Of a stretch of 64,000 nucleotides of DNA, positions 26,948-34,873 are shown piece by piece. Each line of letters begins with the position of its first letter. Position 1 is the first letter of the stretch. The stretch covers positions 682,001-746,000 of the forward strand of contig NZ_QRAO01000001.1 of the NCBI RefSeq assembly GCF_003353425.1, read 5' to 3'. Position numbers and translations under genes: made by a program. The notes under the pieces are model-generated. The model was not told the DNA's origin, searched no databases, and worked only from the letters and a program-made list of their open reading frames with translations. This stretch comes from Marinirhabdus gelatinilytica. Lineage in GTDB: Bacteria; Bacteroidota; Bacteroidia; Flavobacteriales; Flavobacteriaceae.

Positions 26948-27814
26948 ATGGGGCACATTAAAACCATCCCTATTGAGAGGGTACAGAATATTTCAAAAAA
27001 AGAATTTGTAGAGAACTACTACAAACCGCAACGCCCTGTCTTGATCGAAAACTTAACAAAAGACTGGCCAGCATATAAGAAATGGACCATTGAGTATTTT
27101 CAAGACCAAGCTGGAGATCAATTAGTGCCCTTGTACAATAGCGAACCCACCAAGGGAAAGCAAAATTCCGCAGCCCCCGTTACCGAAATGAAATTAAGGG
27201 ATTATCTTGAAATCCTGAAAACCGAACCTACAGATTTACGGGTGTTCTTCTTTAACCTCTTGGACAATGTCCCAAAATTGCTGGACGATATTAGGTACCC
27301 AGATATTGGGCTCAAATTTTTTAAGAGATTGCCCGTGATGTTCTTTGGAGGCGGTGGCTCAAGGGTATTGCCACATTTCGACATGGACCTCTCAGACCTG
27401 GTGCATTTTCACTTTCATGGCCATAAAAGTGTGACGTTATTCTCACCAGAGCAAACAAAATATTTGTACAAGGTGCCCTTTGCTGTTCATAATCTTGAAT
27501 CTATAGATATGGACAATCCAGATTTTGGTAAATACCCAGCGCTCAATAAGGTTGAAGGTATCCAGGTAGAGATGAAACATGGTGATGCGCTTTACATGCC
27601 CAGCGGTTATTGGCACTATATAAAATATCTGGATGGCGGATTTTCCATCACGCTCAGGGCGTTGCCAAGGCATCCCGCAAGATTGGCAAAAATGTTCAGC
27701 AATGTATTCTTTATGCGCCCTTTCGAAAACGGAATGCGGAAAATATGGGGGCAAAAGTGGGTAGATTATAAAGAAACCAAAATCTTGAAAAAAACAAACC
27801 AAAAACACGGCTAG
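26948..27814 (+). CDS. JmjC-like cupin (Cupin_8) Fe(II)/2-oxoglutarate dioxygenase
   Basis: 288 residues. The N-terminal RPVLIENLTKDWPAYKKW block is typical of the FIH/JmjC branch. The metal triad is visible: His143-Phe-Asp145 (LPHFDMD) and His223 in GDALYMPSGYWHYI. It would hydroxylate or demethylate a small molecule or protein. Its place between the CrtI-like and Ntn-hydrolase genes makes it a candidate tailoring enzyme for the pigment, which is inference. Confidence 0.85.
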   Translation: MGHIKTIPIERVQNISKKEFVENYYKPQRPVLIENLTKDWPAYKKWTIEYFQDQAGDQLVPLYNSEPTKGKQNSAAPVTEMKLRDYLEILKTEPTDLRVFFFNLLDNVPKLLDDIRYPDIGLKFFKRLPVMFFGGGGSRVLPHFDMDLSDLVHFHFHGHKSVTLFSPEQTKYLYKVPFAVHNLESIDMDNPDFGKYPALNKVEGIQVEMKHGDALYMPSGYWHYIKYLDGGFSITLRALPRHPARLAKMFSNVFFMRPFENGMRKIWGQKWVDYKETKILKKTNQKHG

Positions 27815-27828
27815 ATGATTTGGATAGC

Positions 27829-29493
27829 ATGAAAAAAATTCTGTTCTATAACACCCTGCTTTTTTTACTGGTTTCCTGTGGCACGGCAAAATCGTTAAAG
27901 GATCGCCCAGATATAAGTGGGTACAACGGGACTGTTGCCCAACGGGTGCAAATTTCAGATACCACATTCCACCTTGGGAACAATTTTTTACATAAAAATA
28001 AATACGGCCTGTGGGAACTTTACATAGAGGGCGACCCTTTGGAACGAGGCCTTGCCACTGGAAGCCTTACACAGGAATTGCTGCAAAAACAAGAACGGGT
28101 TTTCTTTTCGAAAGTAAAGGAGTTGGTGCCTTCAGAAACTAGACAGTCGCTACTCCGAAAGATACTTCGCTGGTACAATCGCAAAATGTACCTGCACGTC
28201 CCCGAGGAATTTAAAACCGAAATTTACGGGCTTTCAAGATACTCGGCCAACACTTATAACGATATTGCGCCACCCTACTTGCGTTCCCTTTACTTGCACA
28301 GCGCCCACGATATTGGGCACGCATTGCAGGATTTAATGTTGGTGGGCTGTACCAGCTTTGCCGTGTGGGACAAAAGGAGCGAGGACGGTAACTTGCTCTT
28401 GGGAAGGAATTTCGATTTTTATGCTGGCGATGAATTTGCTGAAGAAAAAATCATTGCATTTGTAAATCCAGAGAAGGGCCATAAGTTTATGAGTGTTACC
28501 TGGGGCGGATTTGTAGGCGTGGTTTCCGGGATGAACGATCAAGGACTTACGGTGACCATCAACGCTGGGAAATCTAAAATCCCATTGGTAGCAAAAACGC
28601 CCATTTCCATCGTGACCCGAGAGATTTTACAACACGCTTCCAATATCGAAGAAGCTATAGCCATTGCCAAAAAAAGAGAAGTGTTTGTTTCTGAGTCTAT
28701 TATGGTGGGAAGTGCCAAGGATGGAAAAGCAGTTTTAATTGAGGTTTCCCCCAATGACCTTGGCATTTTTGAGGTTGAAAACACTGCAGAATTAATCTGT
28801 TCCAACCATTTCCAGAGTGAAGCCTATGCAAAGGATCGAAGAAACCTGAAAACCATTGAAGAGAGCCACACCGCCTATCGTTTTGAACGCATGGACCAGC
28901 TACTCGAACAGGCTCAAAAAGTAGATGTAGAGGAAGCCGTTGCGATACTTCGGAATACCAAAGGGCTCGATAATACTGAGATTGGGTATGGAAATGAAAA
29001 AGCACTCAACCAACTCTTGGCACACCATGGTATCGTTTTCCAACCGTCAGATTTAAAAGTGTGGGTTTCAGCTAACCCGTATCAATTGGGAGCCTTCGTT
29101 TGTTACGATTTGAATGAGGTTTTTATGGAAAGAAAAGGTACCCCTTCGCTGGTTTCCATTTCAGAAGAAAAAAACACACTTCCCGCCTCGCCATTTTTAC
29201 AGTCCGGAGCCTATAAAAAATATGAAGCCTACAGAGAAATCGAAACCGAGATTGAAACCGAGATTGAAAAAAATCATTTCATGTATATAGCTGGTAAAGC
29301 TGAGGAAATCATTCGATTGAATCCTAAGTACTGGAAAGCCTATTATCTTGCTGGACGGTATTATTATGAGGCTGAAAACTATAGAGAAGCTGTTAGGTAT
29401 TTAAGGATAGCTTCCAAAAAAGAGATACCTTCGCTTGCTGAAACTGAAATGGTCGAGAAATATCTAAAAAAATCCTTACGCAAGTTGGATTGA
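27829..29493 (+). CDS. Lipoprotein Ntn-hydrolase of the C45 / acyltransferase family with C-terminal TPR
   Basis: 554 residues from the ATG at 27829; a TTG three codons earlier is less likely. The lipobox is LVSC (Cys17), so it is a lipoprotein. The autocatalytic nucleophile is Cys174 in LVGCTSFAVWDKR, followed by NLLLGRNFDF and GGFVGVVSGMNDQGL, the C45/choloylglycine-hydrolase pattern of amide or acyl hydrolases. Residues from about 485 on look like one or two TPR units. A 12-base tandem repeat sits inside the gene. It could trim or transfer acyl groups in the periplasm. Confidence 0.82.
   Translation: MKKILFYNTLLFLLVSCGTAKSLKDRPDISGYNGTVAQRVQISDTTFHLGNNFLHKNKYGLWELYIEGDPLERGLATGSLTQELLQKQERVFFSKVKELVPSETRQSLLRKILRWYNRKMYLHVPEEFKTEIYGLSRYSANTYNDIAPPYLRSLYLHSAHDIGHALQDLMLVGCTSFAVWDKRSEDGNLLLGRNFDFYAGDEFAEEKIIAFVNPEKGHKFMSVTWGGFVGVVSGMNDQGLTVTINAGKSKIPLVAKTPISIVTREILQHASNIEEAIAIAKKREVFVSESIMVGSAKDGKAVLIEVSPNDLGIFEVENTAELICSNHFQSEAYAKDRRNLKTIEESHTAYRFERMDQLLEQAQKVDVEEAVAILRNTKGLDNTEIGYGNEKALNQLLAHHGIVFQPSDLKVWVSANPYQLGAFVCYDLNEVFMERKGTPSLVSISEEKNTLPASPFLQSGAYKKYEAYREIETEIETEIEKNHFMYIAGKAEEIIRLNPKYWKAYYLAGRYYYEAENYREAVRYLRIASKKEIPSLAETEMVEKYLKKSLRKLD
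29239..29268 (+). repeat. 12-base tandem repeat inside the Ntn-hydrolase gene
   Basis: Two full copies and a partial third copy of ATYGAAACCGAG, encoding Ile-Glu-Thr-Glu twice and then Ile-Glu. It lies in the charged linker before the TPR region and preserves the frame, so copy number could vary without loss of function. Confidence 0.7.
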
Positions 29494-29561
29494 TATTTTT
29501 TTGACAGTCAATATGTTACTAGCAAGAATGGACTCCTTGTAGGTCTAAAACAGAAATTAAA

Positions 29562-30860
29562 ATGGAAATACCTAGCATAGAAACCAAATCCCAACAGGAA
29601 ATTGAAAACTTCCAGTCTGAGAAATTGAAAGAAATGCTTCAGTATGTTTCAGAAAACTCCCCGTATTACCAACGTTTGTTCCGAAAGAAAGGGGTGGATG
29701 TATCTACTGTACAATCTGTTTCAGATTTGCAAAAACTCCCTTTTACTACAAAAGACGACTTGCAGCGTCACAACGATGATTTTTTCTGTGTTCCAAAAAC
29801 CAGTATCATAGATTATGTAACCACTTCGGGTACTTTGGGCGACCCGGTAACCATTGGATTGACCAATGCCGATTTGGACCGTTTGGCCTATAACGAGGCT
29901 GTTTCGCTAGCATGTTCGGGCATTACCGGTAATGATACTGTGCAGCTAATGACCACGATAGACCGCAGGTTCATGGCTGGGATGGCGTATTTTACAGGCT
30001 TGCGAAAGTTGGGTGCATCTGTAATACGTGTAGGCTCTGGCGTTACCGAGCTACAGTGGGATAGTATCCTCAAATTCAAACCTACGTATTTAATTTGTGT
30101 CCCCTCCTTTTTACTGAAGTTGAGCGCCTTTGCCAAGGAACACAACATTGCTATTTCAGAATCTTCGGTAAAGGCCGCCGTTTGTATTGGCGAACCCATT
30201 CGCGACGGAAATTTCAAACTGAATGCACTGGGGAGGAAAATTAAAAAGGTTTGGGATATCCAGTTGTTTTCAACCTACGCTTCCACCGAAATGCAGACAG
30301 CCTTTAACGAGTGCGAGGCACAACAGGGCGGGCACCTGCACCCCGATCTCATTATTGCTGAAATTTTAGACAAAAACAATACCCCTGTAGCCACAGGGGA
30401 AGTTGGAGAACTCGTAATTACCACCTTAGGTATCGAAGGATTACCATTGTTGCGGTTCAAGACGGGAGATATGCTCCAACACCATACTGGCGATTGCTCC
30501 TGCGGAAGAACAACAATGCGCTTGGGTCCCGTGGTAGGTAGAAAACAACAAATGATAAAGTACAAGGGAACCACCCTATACCCTCCAGCGATGTACAATG
30601 TGTTGCAGGATTTCGATGAGGTACGTTCCTTTATCATCGAGATTTCCCAAAACGAGATTGGCACCGATGAAATCTTACTGAAGGTTGTTTCCGAAGACAT
30701 CTCTGAAGCCTTTAAGGACAGCTTAAAGGACCACTTCAGGGCAAAACTACGGGTACGCCCCAACGTAGCGTTTACCACCCAGGACCAGATGGAAAAACTA
30801 CAATTTCCAAAAATGAGCCGAAAACCTGTGTTGTTGGTAGACCGTAGAAAAAAAGGGTAA
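29562..30860 (+). CDS. Phenylacetate-CoA ligase-like adenylate-forming enzyme
   Basis: 432 residues, the normal length of the PaaK family. The ATP loop is TTSGTLGDPVT (87-97), with YASTEMQT and GLPLLRFKTGDM further on and GRKQQMIKYKG before the small C-terminal domain. It should activate an aromatic acid. In this locus the obvious substrate is the 4-coumarate made by the ammonia-lyase at the other end. It is the last gene of the pigment locus, 68 bases after the hydrolase. Confidence 0.87.
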   Translation: MEIPSIETKSQQEIENFQSEKLKEMLQYVSENSPYYQRLFRKKGVDVSTVQSVSDLQKLPFTTKDDLQRHNDDFFCVPKTSIIDYVTTSGTLGDPVTIGLTNADLDRLAYNEAVSLACSGITGNDTVQLMTTIDRRFMAGMAYFTGLRKLGASVIRVGSGVTELQWDSILKFKPTYLICVPSFLLKLSAFAKEHNIAISESSVKAAVCIGEPIRDGNFKLNALGRKIKKVWDIQLFSTYASTEMQTAFNECEAQQGGHLHPDLIIAEILDKNNTPVATGEVGELVITTLGIEGLPLLRFKTGDMLQHHTGDCSCGRTTMRLGPVVGRKQQMIKYKGTTLYPPAMYNVLQDFDEVRSFIIEISQNEIGTDEILLKVVSEDISEAFKDSLKDHFRAKLRVRPNVAFTTQDQMEKLQFPKMSRKPVLLVDRRKKG

Positions 30861-30973
30861 ATACATTCTTACTTTATTGTAAATCAGCGCTATAATTTTA
30901 TAAATTAGTAGTTGTATCGATCACAGATTTGTTTGTTTTTGATGTTTTACTAACTAACTAAAAGTATAGGATT

Positions 30974-31486
30974 ATGGAGTTTCAATGGTTTCAGATATTT
31001 GTACCTCTTGCCGCAGGTGCAATTGGTTTTTTTGGAAATATGATTTTTGAAAATCGAAAACAGCTTAAAAATAAAGCTACGGAAGAGCGTAGGAAAATTT
31101 ATTCAACCTTTTCGGACATTATGATAGACAGGCTGCGCTCCCAAGAGACAATTACCGAAGAGCAGTTGGAAAAAATTAACGATAGAATGTTTAATTTTTA
31201 CAAGGACTATCTACTGTATGCTTCTCCAGATGTAATTAATGCAATAGGCGATTTGCAGCAATTTACGTTTACATTGCAACAAAGGTTGTTAAATGGAGAG
31301 ACCATCGAAGAAATAGATAGAGAAAGCAGCGCTCTTTATTTGAAATACTCTCAAGTGATTTACGAAATGAGAGAGGATTTAGGGTTGTCCATAAAAAATC
31401 TAGGGGCTAATGGAGAACATGTCTTAAAGTCTTTTTTGAGTAATTATTATATGTTGTATCCAAAGAAAACTACCAATTTTGAATAG
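30974..31486 (+). CDS. Membrane-anchored protein of unknown function
   Basis: 170 residues. One N-terminal membrane segment (about 6-26, WFQIFVPLAAGAIGFFGNMI) is followed by a charged helical cytoplasmic domain. No known family is recognised. It follows the pigment locus after a 113-base gap in which I see no strong promoter or terminator, and it converges with the next gene, overlapping its stop by 17 bases. Confidence 0.7.
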   Translation: MEFQWFQIFVPLAAGAIGFFGNMIFENRKQLKNKATEERRKIYSTFSDIMIDRLRSQETITEEQLEKINDRMFNFYKDYLLYASPDVINAIGDLQQFTFTLQQRLLNGETIEEIDRESSALYLKYSQVIYEMREDLGLSIKNLGANGEHVLKSFLSNYYMLYPKKTTNFE

Positions 31487-32120
31487 GCACACTTTCCGTT
31501 AACAACCGCCAGGTATATCCTTTGGTACTGGTCTCATCCAGGTCGAAAACCGAATAGTATCGTTTCATATTGTTAGGATTGGAGGGATCTACCACAATGG
31601 GTTTTAAACTTTCTGGACTGTTGTCACGGTGAATTGAAAACCCATTGACTACGGGTTTCCATTGCCCATTGCGTAGCACGTACAAAAAGTATTTTGTGAA
31701 TACGGGGTCCTTCAGCTTTGTCTTTACGAGAAGTAGGTCGCGATCAAATTCATCAAATCGAAGCGTCTCCAAAGTGGCTCCATACGTTTCCGGTATGGAT
31801 ATGTTGGGTGCAGCGCTGTTCTCAAAAATAATAGTGGTCCTGCCGTTGCGGGAGGTTTTTTTGTCCACCACTGCATAAAACGGTTTGCGGTCCGTTAGAA
31901 AATTTGCGGTTACGGCACCCTTTGGTAATTTGGGTTCAATTACTGGCAAATCGTCTTTTGGGATATTCACCACTGGGGTGTTGGAGTCCTCAACGGGAGG
32001 ACCAATAACAGTTTTAGATTTTTTTTGGGACGGGGTGCCGCAGGCAATAAGGAGCCAGACACTTACAATTGTGGCAACTTGCATGGAAAACTTGGGTTTG
32101 TTGCCTCTTATAACGGTCAT
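31470..32120 (-). CDS. Predicted lipoprotein of unknown function
   Basis: 216 residues; an internal ATG at residue 13 would give a tidier signal peptide (MQVATIVSVWLLIACG) with the lipobox LIAC. The mature part begins with a Pro-rich linker and continues as a beta-rich domain. No family recognised. It is separated by seven bases from the upstream universal stress gene on the same strand, so the two are probably cotranscribed. Confidence 0.75.
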   Translation of the reverse strand: MTVIRGNKPKFSMQVATIVSVWLLIACGTPSQKKSKTVIGPPVEDSNTPVVNIPKDDLPVIEPKLPKGAVTANFLTDRKPFYAVVDKKTSRNGRTTIIFENSAAPNISIPETYGATLETLRFDEFDRDLLLVKTKLKDPVFTKYFLYVLRNGQWKPVVNGFSIHRDNSPESLKPIVVDPSNPNNMKRYYSVFDLDETSTKGYTWRLLTESVPIQNW

Positions 32121-32127
32121 ATTATAA

Positions 32128-32949
32128 TTAAATTTTAAACGTTATCACAGGCATATTTGCGTGGTTTACCAAATCTTCACTTATACTGCCATTGAAAAAG
32201 TGTGAGAGTCCTTGGCGTCCGTGGGTGCTCATACCTATAAGCTGTGCGTTAATTTCTTTGGCAAAGCTAAGAATACCCTTCTCTACACTGGTTTCGCAAT
32301 AAATGTTCTTGGTGTAATTTTCTGCTCCCATTCCCCTTACAAAGCTATCTATTGTTTTGTTTATATCGGTAGTGGTCTTAAAATCGTTCGGGGTATTTAC
32401 GTACAACAAGTGCAATTTCGCACCCACTGCCTTTGCAAACTTTTGTGCTTGGTCAAAAGGTTTGCGACATTCTTCGGTAAAGTCGGTCGCAAATACAAAA
32501 TCTTTTATGTCGAAGGTGGTGTGTTCGTTTTTAACAACAAGTACTGGGATTTCAGATGTTCTCACAACCTTTTCGGCATTACTACCTATAAAAAGTTCTT
32601 TAAAACCACTTGTACCGTGGGATCCCATTACGATTAAATCTATATCCTTGTCTTTTACCGTGAGTTGTACGTCGTCATAGATCTCACCGTGGCCAATAGC
32701 GGTATGCACTTCCACATCAAAGAGATAATCTCTTTTAAGTACCTCTTCAAATTTTTGTTCCGCCAGTTTTATAAAGTATATAGATTGCGGTTTGGCGCTG
32801 GAAGGACCAGAAATAGCAAGGGTGCCCGGCAGGTCCAAGGAGTGTTCCAAGTAGATCTCGGCATCGTTTTTTTCAGCAAGCATAGCGGCCACTTTAAGTG
32901 CATTATCTGCTTGTGGCGAAAAATCGGTTGGGACAAGTATACGTTTCAT
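32128..32949 (-). CDS. Tandem-domain universal stress protein
   Basis: 273 residues made of two UspA domains. The first begins [10 protein letters not shown] and carries the ATP-binding [20 protein letters not shown]; the second ends [23 protein letters not shown]. Both glycine motifs (G-x2-G-x9-G-S) look usable. The role is stress adaptation of unknown detail. It is divergent from rimP across 159 bases. Confidence 0.92.
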   Translation of the reverse strand: MKRILVPTDFSPQADNALKVAAMLAEKNDAEIYLEHSLDLPGTLAISGPSSAKPQSIYFIKLAEQKFEEVLKRDYLFDVEVHTAIGHGEIYDDVQLTVKDKDIDLIVMGSHGTSGFKELFIGSNAEKVVRTSEIPVLVVKNEHTTFDIKDFVFATDFTEECRKPFDQAQKFAKAVGAKLHLLYVNTPNDFKTTTDINKTIDSFVRGMGAENYTKNIYCETSVEKGILSFAKEINAQLIGMSTHGRQGLSHFFNGSISEDLVNHANMPVITFKI

Positions 32950-33016
32950 GAGCGATTGTTTTTAGCGGTTACTATTAAGAAAGTTACAAAAATTAATCGG
33001 TGTAGCAATCCTTTTT

Positions 33017-33043
33017 TTGTTCTGAAAAATTGTCGTATATTTG
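33017..33043 (+). promoter_or_regulatory. Promoter of the rimP-nusA-infB operon
   Basis: TATATTTG at 33036-33043 is a perfect -7 element. A TTG at 33017-33019 gives a 16-base spacer, one below the usual range. Transcription would begin near 33048, leaving a 5-prime leader of about 60 bases that contains the hairpin at 33068-33090. Confidence 0.6.
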
Positions 33044-33067
33044 CACCGAATTTGATACGCAACCAAC

Positions 33068-33094
33068 AGAGGGGACACAGAGTCCCCTCTTTTT
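33068..33094 (+). promoter_or_regulatory. Terminator-like hairpin in the rimP leader
   Basis: AGAGGGGAC-ACAGA-GTCCCCTCT, a perfect 9-base stem with a 5-base loop followed by four T (33091-33094). It has the form of an intrinsic terminator but lies between promoter and rimP start, so it may act as an attenuator controlled by NusA or another factor of this operon. Confidence 0.65.
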
Positions 33095-33108
33095 ATAGCC
33101 AAAATTCA

Positions 33109-33570
33109 ATGCAAAAAAAAGTAGAGAAATTACTGGACGAAGCCTTGTCGCAAAAACCCGAACTGTTCCTGATAGATCTTTCTATTTCAGAAGCAAACCA
33201 GATTCGAGTGATCTTGGATGGGGATAATGGCGTTTCGGTACAGGACTGTATGGATGTGAGCCGTGCCATAGAGCACAATCTGGATAGAGAAGAACAGGAT
33301 TTTTCGTTGGAAGTGTTGAGCGCTGGGGTTTCGGAACCCTTAAAAATGGTGCGCCAGTACAAGAAAAACATAGGAAGAAAACTTCAGGTAAAGACAGAAG
33401 GTGAAACCATTGAAGGAGAGCTTACCGAAGCTACCGAGGATGCAGTGACCCTGCACTGGAAGGCCCGCGAACCCAAACCTGTAGGAAAAGGCAAGGTGAC
33501 CGTACAGAAAGAGGCCACCGTGTCCTACAACGATATTGTTGAAGCAAAAGTGATGATAAAATTTAATTAA
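33109..33570 (+). CDS. rimP: Ribosome maturation factor RimP
   Basis: 153 residues from the ATG at 33109; the frame is open far upstream (to 32665) but that part runs through the leader hairpin and the divergent gene and is not coding. RimP features are [25 protein letters not shown] and the [11 protein letters not shown] segment. It helps assemble the 30S subunit. It heads the standard rimP-nusA-infB operon with an 8-base gap to nusA. Confidence 0.95.
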   Translation: MQKKVEKLLDEALSQKPELFLIDLSISEANQIRVILDGDNGVSVQDCMDVSRAIEHNLDREEQDFSLEVLSAGVSEPLKMVRQYKKNIGRKLQVKTEGETIEGELTEATEDAVTLHWKAREPKPVGKGKVTVQKEATVSYNDIVEAKVMIKFN

Positions 33571-33578
33571 AAGATGCC

Positions 33579-34811
33579 ATGGAAAATATAGCATTAATCG
33601 AATCGTTTTCTGAATTTAAGGACGACAAACAAATAGACAGGGTAACGCTCATGGCGATCCTGGAAGAGGTTTTCAGAAATGCTTTAAAAAAGAAATTTGG
33701 AAGTGATGATAACTTCGATATCATCGTAAACCCGGACAAAGGAGATTTGGAGATTTGGAGAAACCGTGTAGTAGTGGCCGATGGTGAGGTAGAAGACCCC
33801 AATGAGGAAATTTCCCTTAGCGAAGCCCGCAAGATCGAGGATGACTTTGAGGTAGGTGAGGACGTTTCGGAAGAAGTGAAATTAATGGACCTTGGGCGCC
33901 GCTCCATCTTGGCATTGCGCCAAAACCTTATCTCTAAGATACACGAACACGATAATACTATAATCTACAAGCAGTTCAAAGATCTTGAAGGCGAGATTTA
34001 TACTGCTGAAGTACACCACATTCGTCACCGTGCGGTAATCTTGTTGGATGACGAGGGTAACGAGATTATCCTACCAAAGGACAAGCAGATCCCTTCGGAC
34101 TTTTTCAGAAAAGGAGACAACGTTCGTGGAATCATTGAGAGTGTTGAGCTTAAGGGGAACAAGCCCGCCATCATAATGTCGCGCGCTAACCCGTTGTTCT
34201 TGGAAAAACTCTTCGAGCAGGAAATCCCAGAAGTTTTCGATGGTTTGATCACCGTTAAAAAAGTAGTACGTATCCCAGGCGAAAAAGCAAAAGTAGCCGT
34301 AGATAGTTACGATGACCGTATAGACCCGGTAGGAGCCTGTGTAGGGATGAAGGGTAGCCGTATTCACGGTATTGTTCGTGAATTGGGCAACGAGAATATA
34401 GATGTAATAAACTACACCAACAACATAAACCTGTTCATCACCCGTGCATTGAGCCCCGCTCGTGTAACCTCTATCAAATTGGATGAGGAAACCATGCGCG
34501 CAGAGGTAATATTGAAACCAGAAGAAGTTTCCAAGGCAATAGGCCGTGGTGGGCACAACATCCGTCTTGCAGGACAACTCACAGGATACGAAATAGACGT
34601 ATTGAGAGAAGGAGCCGAAGAAGATGTAGAGCTGAAAGAATTTAGTGACGAAATAGACGGCTGGATCATAGACGAATTCAAGAAAATTGGTCTGGACACA
34701 GCCAAGAGTGTTCTCGAACAGGACATTGCAGATTTGGTAAAAAGAACCGATCTGGAAGAAGTAACCATTAAAGAAGTGGTAAGTATATTAAAAGAAGAAT
34801 TTGAAGAGTAG
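33579..34811 (+). CDS. nusA: Transcription termination/antitermination factor NusA
   Basis: 410 residues, the short form without the extra C-terminal acidic repeats of enterobacteria. An N-terminal RNA polymerase-binding domain is followed by S1 and two KH domains (GACVGMKGSRIHGIVRELGNE; AIGRGGHNIRLAGQLTG). It controls pausing, termination and antitermination. It may also act on the hairpin in its own operon leader. Confidence 0.97.
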   Translation: MENIALIESFSEFKDDKQIDRVTLMAILEEVFRNALKKKFGSDDNFDIIVNPDKGDLEIWRNRVVVADGEVEDPNEEISLSEARKIEDDFEVGEDVSEEVKLMDLGRRSILALRQNLISKIHEHDNTIIYKQFKDLEGEIYTAEVHHIRHRAVILLDDEGNEIILPKDKQIPSDFFRKGDNVRGIIESVELKGNKPAIIMSRANPLFLEKLFEQEIPEVFDGLITVKKVVRIPGEKAKVAVDSYDDRIDPVGACVGMKGSRIHGIVRELGNENIDVINYTNNINLFITRALSPARVTSIKLDEETMRAEVILKPEEVSKAIGRGGHNIRLAGQLTGYEIDVLREGAEEDVELKEFSDEIDGWIIDEFKKIGLDTAKSVLEQDIADLVKRTDLEEVTIKEVVSILKEEFEE

Positions 34812-34873
34812 TTTTAACGTAGCACACATTTTAACTACTTTTACAATACGTTAGAAAATAAGGAAGCATTTTT

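Noticed and set aside
32665-33108. Upstream extension of the rimP frame by 148 codons
   Set aside because: It runs antisense through the universal stress gene and through the promoter and leader hairpin; RimP homology starts at 33109.
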